DNA from: Candidatus Eisenbacteria bacterium
GTDB lineage: Bacteria > Eisenbacteria > RBG-16-71-46
Reading direction: 5' to 3'
DNA: 64,000 bases
Assembly (NCBI GenBank): GCA_035712145.1
Contig: DASTBI010000269.1
Location: 1 to 64,000, forward strand
Below, one piece after another: positions 1 through 10,849 of the stretch (the first letter of the stretch is position 1; every line of letters begins with the position of its first letter). The notes beneath the pieces are model-generated. The model had not been told where the DNA came from and did not search any database. It worked only from the letters and a program-made list of their open reading frames with translations. Both the position numbers and the translations under genes were made by a program.

Positions 1-126
1 GGGCAGATACCTCCAGACCCGGTCGAGTTGGCTGTGGCCTGGAGATCCACTATGGCCACGGACCCAGAGAGGGAGTCAACAGAAAAGACAGCGACCGCCG
101 GCGCCGCGTGGGGAGCCGGAAGGCGG
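1..126. other. Window edge, no gene seen
   Basis: No convincing gene is visible downstream of msrA. The only longer reading frames overlapping this stretch run antisense to, or out of frame with, msrA. A run of pyrimidines lies on the minus strand after a GC-rich segment and could be part of an msrA terminator, but I see no clean stem. Confidence 0.5.
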
Positions 127-681
127 CTACGATCGACCGGCGGGCGCGGACTTCAGCCGCGCGGCGTACTTCTGGCGCAGCTTGCCCATCTTGGGCGTGA
201 TCGTCGCCCGGCAGTAGGGCTGGTCGCTGTGCCCGCGGTAGTAACCCTGGTGGTACCCCTCGGCCGGATAGAAGCGATCGAGCGGCTTCACCTCGGTCAC
301 GATCGGATCGTCGAAGGCGCCCTCCGCGGTCAGCCGGGCGATGGTCGCCTCGGCCGCAGCCTTCTGCTCGGGCGTGCTGGTGAAGATTGCCGATCGGTAC
401 TGCGTGCCGACATCGTGGCCCTGGCGGTTCAGCGTCGTCGGATCGTGAAAGGCGAAGAAGATCTCGAGCAGGTCCTCGTAAGTGATCGCCGACGGATCGA
501 ATTCGATCTGCACCGCTTCGGCGTGCCCGCTGCTCCCTGAGCACACCTGCTCGTAAGTGGGATCGGGCACCGTGCCGCCCGCATATCCGGACGTGACCGC
601 TCGCACGCCTTCGAGCTGCTCGAAGACGGCCTCGAGACACCAGAAGCATCCGCCGGCGAAGGTCGCGGTCTCGGTGTTCAT
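127..681 (-). CDS. msrA: Peptide-methionine (S)-S-oxide reductase MsrA
   Basis: Repairs oxidised proteins by reducing the S epimer of methionine sulfoxide, normally with thioredoxin as electron donor, in the cytoplasm. The 184-residue product carries the family active-site motif GGCFWC at residues 10-15, whose first cysteine is the nucleophile. It also has the conserved segment around GYAGG, the RQGHDVGTQYRSAIF region that binds substrate, and the YHQGYY motif. The length is typical for a single-domain MsrA without a fused MsrB. The ATG directly abuts the stop codon of the upstream gene at 682, so the two are probably co-translated. No MsrB is seen in the window. Confidence 0.97.
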   Translation of the reverse strand: MNTETATFAGGCFWCLEAVFEQLEGVRAVTSGYAGGTVPDPTYEQVCSGSSGHAEAVQIEFDPSAITYEDLLEIFFAFHDPTTLNRQGHDVGTQYRSAIFTSTPEQKAAAEATIARLTAEGAFDDPIVTEVKPLDRFYPAEGYHQGYYRGHSDQPYCRATITPKMGKLRQKYAARLKSAPAGRS

Positions 682-1080
682 CTACTCGGACCGGGTCGAG
701 GCGCTCATCCAGTTGAGCGCCTGATCCATGGAACGGAACACCTCGACCAGCTTGGTGCTCTTTGGATCCATCTCGCGATACGCCTGGTACATCCGCCCCA
801 GCGCGAAGCTCACGTCATGCGGGGCGACGATCGCGAACTTCGAAGGATGATACGGGGTGTCCATCTTTGCCGACGTCATGGCGAGCGCCGCCACACGGTC
901 CGTGGAAGGGAGGTCGATGCGCTCCACGTCGGTCATGTCGATCAGCTCGCTGTACCCCTCCACCTCGGGCCGCGACCAAACGTCGCGCTGGTAGCCGAAC
1001 ACGTCCGAATCCGTCATGACGCCGTAGCTTCGAGCGACGACCATCCGGTTCTCGTGCTCGATGCGGTACTCGATGGGCAT
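682..1080 (-). CDS. Small STAS/SpoIIAA-like protein
   Basis: A 132-residue soluble protein of unknown specific function. Its pattern of a short strand followed by an amphipathic helix, and phrases such as YSELIDMTDVERIDL and KFAIVAPHDVSFALGRMYQAYRE, resemble SpoIIAA-like/STAS proteins, which act as anti-sigma antagonists or cytoplasmic sensors; this is a resemblance, not a motif match. I chose the ATG at 1080 because an AAAGGAG Shine-Dalgarno sequence lies just upstream. A longer reading frame to 1113 has no such site. The gene ends immediately before msrA, suggesting a two-gene stress operon. Confidence 0.7.
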   Translation of the reverse strand: MPIEYRIEHENRMVVARSYGVMTDSDVFGYQRDVWSRPEVEGYSELIDMTDVERIDLPSTDRVAALAMTSAKMDTPYHPSKFAIVAPHDVSFALGRMYQAYREMDPKSTKLVEVFRSMDQALNWMSASTRSE

Positions 1081-1140
1081 GGGCGGGGACTCCTTTCGCC
1101 GGCGAAGATACAACCTGCGTCAACCGCGCACCGCGAACAA

Positions 1141-1169
1141 GAAGCCCGCCCGGTCACCGGGCGGGCTTC
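1141..1169 (-). terminator. Intrinsic terminator hairpin
   Basis: A perfect 13-bp stem (1141-1153 pairing with 1157-1169) closes a 3-base loop. On the minus strand it is followed by the T-rich stretch TTCTTGTTC. It lies 16 bases after the stop codon of the gene at 1185-1736, so it should end that transcript and separate it from the STAS/msrA pair. Confidence 0.8.
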
Positions 1170-1184
1170 AGAGACCTTCCCTGG

Positions 1185-1736
1185 TCAGCTTCGTGCGGGC
1201 GCCGGCGTCATGCCGTCGTCGAGCAGGTCCTCGAACAGGGTCCTGAAGTGGATCATGGCCTGCCGGAGATCCTCGGTGGCCGCTTTCCCCTTCTCGACAC
1301 GCAACGCGATGTCGTGCGCCGCCCGATAGTTCTCGACCACGCGCGGATGGTCCACGGAGATGTCCGCGGAGCGCTGCTCGAAGTCGCCCATCGGATAGCC
1401 GCGGCGCCGCATCACTTCTTCGACCAGCCGATCCGCTTCGTGTACGGCGGCTTTTGGATCGTCCACGAACCTCGCCTGCTCGCTGCGCCACATCTGCGCG
1501 AAGTGGTCGCGGTCGGAGGCCGGCAGCGGATGGATGGAGAGCTTCTCTACGCGCTTGGCGCGGCGGTCGAGCTCCTTCTCGGCACGGCCACGCCCGCGCT
1601 CGCGAACCTCATGGTCGTACTCGGGGCCGAAGCGCTCCTTCAACGCGCCCGACCGCCGATTCTTGATAATGGCCGAGATCACCATGGCCACGATGATCAT
1701 GCCGACGATCAAGACGATCGCGGTTTGGGTATCCAT
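1185..1736 (-). CDS. Single-pass membrane protein, conserved hypothetical
   Basis: A 183-residue protein with one N-terminal transmembrane helix at about residues 6-24, followed by basic residues (KNRRS), so the long C-terminal part should be cytoplasmic. The soluble part is charged and helical, with a recognisable tail (YPMGDFEQRSADISVDHPRVVENYR). That tail recurs in small anchored proteins found in many soil bacteria whose function is not established. A GGAGG ribosome-binding site precedes the ATG. The gene appears monocistronic and is followed by a strong hairpin terminator. Confidence 0.8.
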   Translation of the reverse strand: MDTQTAIVLIVGMIIVAMVISAIIKNRRSGALKERFGPEYDHEVRERGRGRAEKELDRRAKRVEKLSIHPLPASDRDHFAQMWRSEQARFVDDPKAAVHEADRLVEEVMRRRGYPMGDFEQRSADISVDHPRVVENYRAAHDIALRVEKGKAATEDLRQAMIHFRTLFEDLLDDGMTPAPARS

Positions 1737-1970
1737 GACATTTCCTCCCTACGGCCGACACGATCTCGTATGACAGGTCTCGGTCATCGCTCGAGAACCG
1801 AGTCTGCCGAGTCGTCGCCCCCGAGTACCGCAGCACGCGTGCCAACGATGGATGCCGGCCAGAATCCTGGATTTTCGGGTTGATCGGCGCCGCGCCCGGC
1901 GGCTGGTGTAAGAAGGGAACGGATCTCGATGAAGATTCTTCGACTTCCAGCCAAGGCTTCAGGCGAAAGG

Positions 1971-3761
1971 TCAACGCTTCTGCCGCGATCGCATGGCCTC
2001 GAGCCGCGCGCGCTGCCTGGCCTCCGCGGCGAGCCAGAGGGTGGACACCGCCACTCCCGGATTGAGGTCGAGGTCGCGGCTCGTTCGGCTCTTCAGTGCC
2101 GCGTCGAGGCGCTGATCAAGGCCGTAGATGTCTTCGCGATAGTTCATGCGGCCCACCGAATCCACCCAGGCCGTCCAGTAGAGGAAGTGGACCGGCACGC
2201 CTTTGGGCAGGCGCATGCGTCTCCAATTTCCCTGCGCCACCAGGCTATCCAGCCGGACCGAGTCCGTCGGCGCGGCGCCGATCAACGAATCCGCCAGCTC
2301 GACGGCGTGCTCGACGCGCACACATCCATGGCTGTAGTCGCGCACCGCGACACTGAAGCGGCTGCGCGCCGGCGAGTCGTGGAGGTAGACGTCGTATTCG
2401 TTCGGGCACATCAGCTTGATGTTGCCGAGCGGATTGTCCGGCCCGGCATCCTGGATGACGAGATACGGGAACGAGTCGGTCTGAGCGTTCTTCCAGGGCA
2501 CCGTCTGAGGGTCGAGTGTGTCCCGCGTGGTGGCGGTCAGCGAATACACGTGCATGTGGTTGTCCTGGAGGTAGCTCTTGTTGCGCCGAATGGCGGGCGC
2601 GATCTCCTTCTGTACGACGCTCGGCGGCAGGGTCCACGTCGGGTTCACCTCGAGATACGTGATCTGGTCGCTGAACACCGGAGTCGGACTCTTTCGCTTC
2701 CCCACCACCACCCGCATGGCGCGAATGATCCGCCCCGCCTTGTAGATGTCGAGGCGGTAAGCGGGGATGTTGACCTCGACCCTTTGTGAGCCGAGCGAGT
2801 CGGGGAGCCAGCGCCAGCGCTCGAGGTTGAGCTCGATCTGGCGGATGCGCTGCTCGACCGGCACGTTGAGGGCCAGGCGGGTCGCTTCACCCACGACGCC
2901 GCTCACCGGGATCCCCATGCGCGCCTGCCATCCGCCGACCGCGCGCTCCAGCTTCACGTCGAACACCGTGTCAGAGCCGGTGGCCTTGAAGTCCCCGGTC
3001 CACGACAGACGGCGAACGAGCTGCGCCACGCGCCGGCCACGATCGCCGAGCTTGAGCGGCGGCCCCGCCCCGACCGGCGCCCATCCACCATCCGCGGCGA
3101 TCGAGCGATAACGCGCCAGCGCGTCGCGCAGCCGCCGGTACCCAGGGTGCCATGGCTCCATCTCGGTGAAGAGCTTCGACGGATCGCGTCCCAGGGTGCG
3201 CTCCAGCGCCTCGATCTTTCGAGGCGTGAGGCTGTCGACCACCCAGTCCGCATCCAGCCAGCGGCGGGGCACCCGGCCCGGGCGCATGTGCTCCGCGATC
3301 CGCAGTACGGCATACGTGGCGGCCACGTCGAATCGGGCCATGATCCGGGGGCGCATCCGCACCGCCGGAGGGTTGTCGCGCTCGGACTGGGTCGCGAGGC
3401 GGTCGAGGTGCGCCCAGTCGTAATCCGCAGGATCGAGACCGGCGTCCTGCACGCGGTGGATGGTGTTGAGCAGCTCCTTGGCCGACTGTCGCAGCTCGCG
3501 ACCGTTTCCCCAGTAAGGCCTGTGTTTCCGCTGCCGGTAGAGGGTCGCGACCCGCGACCACGTCACGGCGAGCCCCACGGTGTCGCTGATGCCGAGACTT
3601 GGAGCACCATCGGCGAGCACCGCCTCGATCTCGTCTTCGATGCGAAGTGGCTTCGGAGCTTCGACCGCGGGTTTCCGCTCCTTGCCGCAGCTCGAGAGCG
3701 CGAGCATGAGCCCGATCAGGCAGGGCACGGCCCACCGCTTCACCACGATCTGTATCGACAT
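1971..3761 (-). CDS. L,D-transpeptidase (YcbB-like) lipoprotein
   Basis: Forms 3-3 or protein-peptidoglycan crosslinks in the periplasm. The product is about 596 residues. An N-terminal lipoprotein signal ends in LSSC, giving cysteine at about residue 24. Next come an N-terminal scaffold domain, a peptidoglycan-binding-like segment ([17 protein letters not shown]) and a C-terminal YkuD catalytic domain. The catalytic signature is clear: a conserved histidine in [10 protein letters not shown], then [10 protein letters not shown] with the nucleophilic cysteine. The size and order match the YcbB (LdtD) family. I start at the ATG at 3761 because it gives a clean signal peptide. The ribosome-binding site is weak, and an upstream in-frame start at 3839 cannot be excluded. 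It lies downstream of rho in the same direction. Confidence 0.9.
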   Translation of the reverse strand: MSIQIVVKRWAVPCLIGLMLALSSCGKERKPAVEAPKPLRIEDEIEAVLADGAPSLGISDTVGLAVTWSRVATLYRQRKHRPYWGNGRELRQSAKELLNTIHRVQDAGLDPADYDWAHLDRLATQSERDNPPAVRMRPRIMARFDVAATYAVLRIAEHMRPGRVPRRWLDADWVVDSLTPRKIEALERTLGRDPSKLFTEMEPWHPGYRRLRDALARYRSIAADGGWAPVGAGPPLKLGDRGRRVAQLVRRLSWTGDFKATGSDTVFDVKLERAVGGWQARMGIPVSGVVGEATRLALNVPVEQRIRQIELNLERWRWLPDSLGSQRVEVNIPAYRLDIYKAGRIIRAMRVVVGKRKSPTPVFSDQITYLEVNPTWTLPPSVVQKEIAPAIRRNKSYLQDNHMHVYSLTATTRDTLDPQTVPWKNAQTDSFPYLVIQDAGPDNPLGNIKLMCPNEYDVYLHDSPARSRFSVAVRDYSHGCVRVEHAVELADSLIGAAPTDSVRLDSLVAQGNWRRMRLPKGVPVHFLYWTAWVDSVGRMNYREDIYGLDQRLDAALKSRTSRDLDLNPGVAVSTLWLAAEARQRARLEAMRSRQKR

Positions 3762-3895
3762 CGGGTTCAGGAAGCGGCGACCGGGTTGGTCGTGAACATG
3801 GAGCGGGCCACGCGCCACGCTCCCATCCTGGAAGGGCAACGCATCGCATCACCTCATCATGAGTGGATGCTGCGGGGAGTGCGGGCCGTGTCGGG

Positions 3896-5197
<1,302 letters not shown>

Positions 5198-5770
5198 GGC
5201 GATGGTCGCCTCTGTGTCGCCCCGCGGCGCGCCGTGCATCACGTGCGCCCGAGGCGTGGGCCGTGGGAGCGGGTCACTGACCCGCGGGCCGTGTGAGTGT
5301 TGGTGTGCGGAGCGGGTTGAGCTGAACGATTCCTCGAACGGAATCCGATTGGAACCCGTGGAGCCGCGATGCCGGACGGCTGAGAGTCGGGGAAACCTGG
5401 TAGCGCGGACCCTTGGGGGTGGGTGAAACTCGGTCCAGATCTGTGGAGTATCTGCGGACCTGGCGAACGCAAGATTAGTGACGGGGCACCTTCCTGTCAA
5501 GAGCTCGGCGCCGCTGCGCGCGAAGATCGTGCGCCGCGCTTTTGAAAGCCGTGCGGAATGCCGCCGCGGCGAGTGGGCGAATTCCCCCGCGCTCTTCCGT
5601 CACCGACTTCGTGCGCGCCAATCCTGCGCGCGGTGCGGCTCGGCGCCGCGCCCGTCCGTGGCACATCGCTTGCGGTTCTTCCGCGGGGAAGGATGGCGGG
5701 GCCCCTGAGGGGCCGTGTCCTGCCGATGAGCCTGCGCAACCTCCACCGCGGCTCCTCTTCCCGCCACCTC
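5198..5770 (-). other. Rho leader and upstream non-coding DNA
   Basis: About 570 bases without a gene. The part from 5198 to about 5465 would be the rho 5' leader if the promoter at 5472-5500 is used. Rho genes are commonly autoregulated through such leaders. Reading frames in both directions here lack family signatures and look like chance frames in GC-rich DNA. From 5500 to 5770 I see nothing recognisable. Confidence 0.5.
5472..5500 (-). promoter_or_regulatory. Sigma70-type promoter of rho
   Basis: On the minus strand a perfect -35 TTGACA (5495-5500) is followed by a 17-base spacer and the -10 element TAATCT (5472-5477). The predicted start is near 5465, which gives the rho mRNA an untranslated leader of about 265 bases. 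Confidence 0.6.
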
Positions 5771-5816
5771 AAGAGCAACCGAACGGCCTGGGCGCCAGTG
5801 CCCGGGCCTTGCTCTT
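5771..5816 (-). terminator. Two-part stem-loop after the deacetylase gene
   Basis: An outer 8-bp stem (AAGAGCAA, 5771-5778, with TTGCTCTT, 5809-5816) encloses an inner GC-rich 9-pair stem (5785-5793 with 5800-5808) and a 6-base loop. It starts 13 bases beyond the stop codon of the minus-strand gene at 5829. There is no long U tract, so it may be an imperfect terminator or an RNA-stabilising 3' end. Confidence 0.4.
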
Positions 5817-5828
5817 TGAGGCGGACGC

Positions 5829-6734
5829 TCAGCGCCGATCGACCGCGATTCGCGCAGCCGCGCACTCCAGCGTGATGCGATGGAGCGCCACGAGTCCCTG
5901 CTGGTCGAGCCACGGCCCGACGTAGCCTCCGGCCACGACGAACGCGATCGGCACACCGCGGCTGGCGCTCCACTCGAAGACCAGACGCTCGCGGGCTTCC
6001 AGCATCGGAACGTCGATCCCCGAAAGGCCCCCGGTCGTGCACAGCTCGCAAGGGTCCATCCCGGCGTTGTAGAGGCACAGATCCCAGGTCTGTCCTTCAC
6101 GGTCGATCTCCGCCAGCTGGTCGCGAATGGTGGGAAGGTACTCCGCCGCATCCGCCACCATCGTGAGCCGCAATCGGCCACCGTCCGAATACGCGTCGAA
6201 GGCCGCCACCGACACATCCTCCTGCCCGATGCGCGGCTCGCCACGAATGAGCGACGCCGTGCCGCCGCCGCAGTGCGCATCGAGGTCCAGGATCAGAACG
6301 GAGCGCGCGCCAAGCGCGAGAGCTTCATGGGCGGCAATCACCAAACCGTTGAAGGTGCAGAACCCCGTTCCGCTGTCGCGACGTGCATGATGGAGGCCGC
6401 TCGAGAGCGACCCCGCCACGCCGCCTTCGAGGGCGGCGCGGACCGCGGCGACCACGCCGCCGTTGCTGGCCAGCACCATCGGCCAAAAGCCGGGATCCCA
6501 CACGAAGCCCTGGGACTGCGCCAGCGCGCGAGGCGCTCCGGTCTCGACCGCCCGCACGTAGGCCGGATCGTGAACCGCGCACAGCTGCTCGCGCGTGAGA
6601 GGAAGGGGTTCCTCGAGACGGACCCCGGCGATTGGATCATGCTTCAGCGACTCGGCGATCCACGTGGCCTTGCGCGTGGTGTCGAACGCATGGGCGGAGA
6701 GCGTGTACGCCGGACTGTAGTAAACCGGAATCAC
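5829..6734 (-). CDS. Histone deacetylase superfamily (AcuC-like) protein
   Basis: Zinc-dependent deacylase of 301 residues, related to acetoin-utilisation AcuC and acetylpolyamine amidohydrolases; the substrate is unknown. Seen in the sequence: the SGLHHARRDSGTGFCTFNG segment with the paired active-site histidines, the LDLDAHCGGGT segment with zinc ligands Asp and His, the third metal-ligand region YNAGMDP, and the GGY loop near the C-terminus. I chose the GTG at 6734 because it starts exactly at the conserved IPVYYSPAY strand and has a GGGGAG ribosome-binding site. The longer frame to 7718 runs antisense-like through the ybbR gene. It follows ybbR by 17 bases and may belong to that operon. 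Confidence 0.88.
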   Translation of the reverse strand: MIPVYYSPAYTLSAHAFDTTRKATWIAESLKHDPIAGVRLEEPLPLTREQLCAVHDPAYVRAVETGAPRALAQSQGFVWDPGFWPMVLASNGGVVAAVRAALEGGVAGSLSSGLHHARRDSGTGFCTFNGLVIAAHEALALGARSVLILDLDAHCGGGTASLIRGEPRIGQEDVSVAAFDAYSDGGRLRLTMVADAAEYLPTIRDQLAEIDREGQTWDLCLYNAGMDPCELCTTGGLSGIDVPMLEARERLVFEWSASRGVPIAFVVAGGYVGPWLDQQGLVALHRITLECAAARIAVDRR

Positions 6735-6751
6735 GCTCGCTCCCCGATGCT

Positions 6752-7675
6752 TCAGGAGCCGGCGCGGCGCACGACGACGGAGTCGGGCTCGTAGCGCACC
6801 AGCACACCGTCCGGCGGAGGCTTGATGGGACGAATCGCGGCCCGCCGGTGGCCGCCCGCCTGCAGAGGCCCGGGAAGCCGCCATGTCGCCTGAACGTCGG
6901 CGAAGGCGCGGTCCATCAGCCGGCGCGGCGTGGTGATGACGGCCGTCACGCGCGCGGGCTCGAAAGAAAGGCTCGTCTCTTCGTCCGGCGCCTGCACCGC
7001 CACCGTGAAGCGGCGGGTGATTCCCGGCTCGAGAGGAATGCCGACCTCGACGTGATCGGGCATCATCGAGCACCAGTCGGGCAGCGACTGGGGCGCCACC
7101 GCGAGCATGAGCGTGTCGCGGCGCCCGGTGAGCGACACCGGCTGGAGATGCACGCTGTCGAGCGTCGCCAGCGCCGTCGCCGGCCCCGAGACCATGACGC
7201 GCGCCGGCCGGAGGTTCACCGTTCCGTCCCAGAGCGCCGACGGCGTGCCCTCCACCCGCACGGCCACCGGCACCTTTACCGTCGTGCGGCGATCGATGTC
7301 GAGCTCGAGGGTTCGCGGACTGACCAGGCGGTCGAGCTGCAGATGGACACCTTCGGGAATCGGCAGATCCTCCGCCCCGAGCGCGCGCTCGAAGTGGCCG
7401 ACGTTCACGCCCGCCAGCGACACCTTGACCGGCGGCTCGGTGACGCGCAGCCGGATCAGCTGCTTGGCAGTGCCGCGAAGCTCGGCCTGAACGGCAGAGG
7501 GCGCCGGGCCATAGAGCGAGAGCGAGTCCGGCAGGTCGGTGATCATGATCGGGAATGTGACCAGCATCGTCGCCGGGCGATCGGTATACACGTTGAGATA
7601 CACGACCACCGCCAGGAGCAGCGCCACGAGCTTGAGCCCGAGATTGTCGAACAGGATGCTCCGGAGCAGGTTCAT
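6752..7675 (-). CDS. YbbR/CdaR-like membrane-anchored protein
   Basis: A 307-residue protein with one N-terminal transmembrane helix (about residues 10-28) followed by repeated YbbR domains on the outer face. The N-terminal NLGLKLVALLLAVVVYLNVY and repeats of a P-V-x-V strand pattern (PVKVSLAG, VKVPVAVRVEG, GPATALATLDSV) are typical. In Firmicutes the homologue CdaR regulates the diadenylate cyclase encoded next to it. Here no cyclase gene is adjacent, so that role is not shown. The start codon overlaps the stop of the upstream sigma54 regulator by one base, indicating coupled translation. Confidence 0.85.
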   Translation of the reverse strand: MNLLRSILFDNLGLKLVALLLAVVVYLNVYTDRPATMLVTFPIMITDLPDSLSLYGPAPSAVQAELRGTAKQLIRLRVTEPPVKVSLAGVNVGHFERALGAEDLPIPEGVHLQLDRLVSPRTLELDIDRRTTVKVPVAVRVEGTPSALWDGTVNLRPARVMVSGPATALATLDSVHLQPVSLTGRRDTLMLAVAPQSLPDWCSMMPDHVEVGIPLEPGITRRFTVAVQAPDEETSLSFEPARVTAVITTPRRLMDRAFADVQATWRLPGPLQAGGHRRAAIRPIKPPPDGVLVRYEPDSVVVRRAGS

Positions 7676-9090
7676 CAGCGCTCCCCGGCGTCCGGAGCGC
7701 TGTCGAGAGCCTCTTCACCCGCTCCTTCGTCGCCTTCGCCCGGCGTGCGCAGCCCGTGCTTCTCCATCCGCGAGTAGAGCGTGCGGCGCGTGAGCCCGAG
7801 CAGTCGCGCCGCCTGGCTCTTGTTGCCGCGCGCCAGCTCGAGCGCCTGGAGGATCAGCTCGCGCTCCAGCTCCTCGAGCGAGAGGCCCTCCGGCGGGATC
7901 CGCGGCACCCAGGCGCGGCTCCCTCCCATGAGCTCCGGACGCGCGAAGGAGAGATGATCGGGACGGATGGGATCGGCGCCGGCGAGGATCAGCGCCCGCT
8001 CGAGCGTGTACTCCAGCTCGCGAACGTTTCCGGGAAAGGGGTAGCGCTGGAGCGCGGCCAGGGATTCAGGCGTCAGCTTCTCGATCGACGCGCCCTGTCG
8101 CGTCAGGAAGTAACCCGCCAGGCGCTCCACGTCTCCGGGGCGTTCCCGCAGTGGCGGCAGCGCGATCGGGAAGACGTTGAGGCGGAAGAACAGGTCCTCG
8201 CGAAATTGCCGGTCGCGCACCATCTGCTCGAGCTCCCGATTCGTGGCGGCGACGATCCGCGCGTCCACCCGCACCGGCTGGCTCCCGCCGACGCGATAGA
8301 AGGTCTTCTCCTCGATCGCCTGCAGCAGCTTGACCTGCAGCGCCAGAGGCACTTCGCCGATCTCGTCCAGGAACAACGTGCCGTGGTCCGCGTCCTCGAA
8401 GCGTCCTGGCTTCTGACGCACCGCTCCGGTGAACGCGCCTCTTTCGTGCCCGAAGAGCTCGCTCTCGAGCAGCGCTTCGGGCAGCGCGCCGCAGTTCACC
8501 TTGACCCAAGGACCGGCGGCGCGTCCGCTCGAGAAGTGAAGCGCTCGCGCGAACAGGTCCTTGCCCGTTCCGCTCTCCCCGCGCAGCAGCACCGTGGACG
8601 ACGTCGGCGCGACGCGCTCGGCGAGCGCCACCGCCTGGCGGAGCGCCGGGGATTCTCCGATCACGGTGGTGAGCCCGCGACGCAGCGAATCGACCGTGCC
8701 TTCCAGACGGCGATTCTCGGACTTCAGGTCTTCCTCGCGTCCGAGCCGCTCGAGGATGCGCGCCAGCTCGTCGCGGAACTCCCCCTCTTTGTCGACGTAG
8801 TCGTACGCGCCCTCCTTGAGGGCGCGTCGCGCGGTGTCGATCGTGGCGTAGGCCGTCATCAGCACCACGTGGATCGATGGCCAGCGCCGCCTGACTTCCG
8901 CGAGCAACGCCAGTCCGTCGGGGGGCGGCATGCGCAGGTCGGTGATCACGGCATCGAAAGGAGCCGCGGCAAGCCGGTTCAAGGCCGGCTTTCCCCCGTT
9001 GACGAACTGCACCTCATGGCCCGCGTCCTCGAGCTCGAGTGCTGTCAGCTCGGCGTTCTTGATCTCGTCGTCCACGACCAGCACGCGCAC
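7675..9090 (-). CDS. NtrC-family sigma54-dependent response regulator
   Basis: A 471-residue response regulator that activates sigma54 promoters. Domains in order: receiver (about 1-120) with VVDDE acidic pair, phosphoacceptor Asp in VITDLRMP, Thr in LMTAY and Lys in YVDKE; AAA+ domain (about 145-380) with Walker A GESGTGKD, the sigma54-contacting GAFTGA loop, and Walker B LFLDEIGE; and a C-terminal Fis-type helix-turn-helix ([20 protein letters not shown]). All key residues are present. Its partner kinase is the adjacent upstream gene, 9 bases away. The acidic C-terminal tail is variable. Confidence 0.95.
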   Translation of the reverse strand: MRVLVVDDEIKNAELTALELEDAGHEVQFVNGGKPALNRLAAAPFDAVITDLRMPPPDGLALLAEVRRRWPSIHVVLMTAYATIDTARRALKEGAYDYVDKEGEFRDELARILERLGREEDLKSENRRLEGTVDSLRRGLTTVIGESPALRQAVALAERVAPTSSTVLLRGESGTGKDLFARALHFSSGRAAGPWVKVNCGALPEALLESELFGHERGAFTGAVRQKPGRFEDADHGTLFLDEIGEVPLALQVKLLQAIEEKTFYRVGGSQPVRVDARIVAATNRELEQMVRDRQFREDLFFRLNVFPIALPPLRERPGDVERLAGYFLTRQGASIEKLTPESLAALQRYPFPGNVRELEYTLERALILAGADPIRPDHLSFARPELMGGSRAWVPRIPPEGLSLEELERELILQALELARGNKSQAARLLGLTRRTLYSRMEKHGLRTPGEGDEGAGEEALDSAPDAGER

Positions 9091-9099
9091 CGTGTCCCC

Positions 9100-10392
9100 T
9101 CAGGATCGTTTGGGCAGACGGATCAGGCAGCTCGTCCCGCGACCCATTTCGCTCGTGATCGTGAGCGTTCCACCCGCGGACTCGACGAGACGCCGTGCCA
9201 TGAACAGCCCGAGGCCCGTGCCCTGAGCCCGCGTGGTGAAGAACGGCTGTCCAAGCTTGTCCAGCACCTCACGTGGGATGCCTGGACCGTTGTCACGGAT
9301 CGATACCTCGTACGCGCCGCTGTCGACATCGCTCACCACCAGCGTCCCGCCCTCGGCCATGGCCTCGAGCGCGTTCAAGATGAGGTTCAAATAGACCTGT
9401 TTCAAGCTCTCACTGTCGAGCGCGACCCGGGCAGTCGTGGCTCCGCGATTCCGCTCCAGCGTGATCTGCCGCGCGCGCATCTCTCCCTCGAGCAGGGCGA
9501 GGGTGGCCTCGAGGGCGAGGGCGGCGTCCCCGCGAGCGTCCTCGTCAGGGGCCGGCCTGGCGAATTGGAGGTAGCGCGACACGGTGTGCGACAGGCGGTC
9601 CGTCTCCTCCACCACGCTGTCGGCCATGCGCTGCGCTTCGGGCGACAGCTTGGCGAGCCGCTGCGCGGACCCGCGGATGATGGCGAGCGGGTTCTTGATC
9701 TCGTGGGCCAGGGTCGCGGTCAGCCGCCCCATCGCCACCAGATTCTCCGCCCGCGACAAGCGGCGCTCGAGCAGCAGGCTCGACCACGCCATGCGCACGA
9801 TGACGGCGCCGAGGATCGCGAGCGCCAGCCCGATGACGAGCGTGGTGAGCCACAGCGAGCGGCCGAGACGGGACAGCTCGTCGAGGTACTCCGGCCGGGC
9901 CTCGAGCGCGACCACCGCCACCACTCGGCCCTCCTCCGTCACCGGCGCCAGGCCTGCCCTCAGCGCCTCGCGGCCGCGTCCGTACACCTCGGAGACCGCG
10001 GGATGCCCCCGATAGGCCTCGCGAAGCGCGTCGCGCGCCAGCGAGTCGAGCGGAGTCAGGCTCAAGGCGCGCTCAGGGCCGCGGGTGTCGTAGACGGTGA
10101 CGCGCGCCGAGTCGAGCAGCGCCGCGTCCGCGGCGCGCGACGCGGTGCGAAGCTGCTCGATCAGGAGCTGGATCGCGATGTAGCCGGTGCCGTCCTCGCC
10201 GAGCCGGCGCGCGTCTTCGACGTCGGCGGGGCTGACCTGCGAAGCGCCGGTGGCGGCGAGAGCCACGAGCCGTCCCGCGAATTCGCTCTCCATCGCCTTG
10301 CGGATGCTGCGATAGGTGAGCCACGACAGGGTCGCGGTGGCGACCAGAGCGAGCGCGACGAAGGCGAAGGTGAGCGAGAGGGTGCGCGGCAA
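9100..10392 (-). CDS. Sensor histidine kinase, partner of the 7675 regulator
   Basis: A membrane kinase of 430 residues. A first transmembrane helix (about 7-27) and a second (about 175-195) flank an extracytoplasmic sensor region. These are followed by a dimerisation/phosphotransfer domain with the H-box LAHEIKNPLAIIRGS, and a catalytic ATPase domain with N box NLILNALEAM, DNGPGIP and GTGLGLFMARRLVES. I chose the TTG at 10392 because a GGGAGGGGAA ribosome-binding site precedes it and the hydrophobic helix starts immediately after. Upstream reading overlaps the MOSC gene. It is NtrB/ZraS-like; the signal it senses is unknown. Confidence 0.9.
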   Translation of the reverse strand: MPRTLSLTFAFVALALVATATLSWLTYRSIRKAMESEFAGRLVALAATGASQVSPADVEDARRLGEDGTGYIAIQLLIEQLRTASRAADAALLDSARVTVYDTRGPERALSLTPLDSLARDALREAYRGHPAVSEVYGRGREALRAGLAPVTEEGRVVAVVALEARPEYLDELSRLGRSLWLTTLVIGLALAILGAVIVRMAWSSLLLERRLSRAENLVAMGRLTATLAHEIKNPLAIIRGSAQRLAKLSPEAQRMADSVVEETDRLSHTVSRYLQFARPAPDEDARGDAALALEATLALLEGEMRARQITLERNRGATTARVALDSESLKQVYLNLILNALEAMAEGGTLVVSDVDSGAYEVSIRDNGPGIPREVLDKLGQPFFTTRAQGTGLGLFMARRLVESAGGTLTITSEMGRGTSCLIRLPKRS

Positions 10393-10417
10393 GGCCTTCC
10401 CCTCCCTGGGGCCGAAC

Positions 10418-10849
10418 TCAGAGTGGTGGCTGGACCTCGATCGGATCGCCGACCGCGATGGCGCCGCCGCGGAGCACCCGGACGAAGCGGCCTCGCTGCC
10501 CCTCGAGCTCCTTGCGGAGACCGGGGCGGATGGCGTCCATCTGCTCGCACGGAGCGCAATGCGCGGCGATCTCGAGCGTGGTTTCGCCGATCCGGAGCCG
10601 CGTCCCCTTGTCCAGCCGATGCAGGTCGACGCCACGCACGGTGATCTGTTCGCGCACCGCTCCGGGCATGAGGCCGAATCGATCCAGGACCTCCTGCTCC
10701 ATCACCAGCAGCGCCCGGCGACTGCCCGGCTTGGCGTGCCGGTCGCCATCGAGCCCGGCCCCTTCGCTGAGCGTGGCGCGATCCAGAGGGTTCCGCTCGC
10801 CGCGAGCGGGGCTCTTCTGAAGTGCGGTGACCACTGCCGAGCCGGTCAT
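10418..10849 (-). CDS. MOSC domain protein
   Basis: A 143-residue stand-alone MOSC domain, the fold found at the C-terminus of molybdenum cofactor sulfurases. Such proteins are thought to handle sulfur carried on a conserved cysteine. The sequence shows the start strand AVVTALQKSP, the GLDGDRHA motif, EQITVRGVDL, and a cysteine pair in HCAPCEQMD. Its ATG overlaps the stop codon of lpdA by 4 bases, so it is translationally coupled to it. A functional link to dihydrolipoamide dehydrogenase is not established. Confidence 0.88.
   Translation of the reverse strand: MTGSAVVTALQKSPARGERNPLDRATLSEGAGLDGDRHAKPGSRRALLVMEQEVLDRFGLMPGAVREQITVRGVDLHRLDKGTRLRIGETTLEIAAHCAPCEQMDAIRPGLRKELEGQRGRFVRVLRGGAIAVGDPIEVQPPL

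Noticed and set aside
7756-10644. A 962-residue open frame on the plus strand
   Set aside because: It runs antisense to two clear genes (NtrC-type regulator and its kinase), has no family motifs, and reflects long open frames expected in high-GC DNA.
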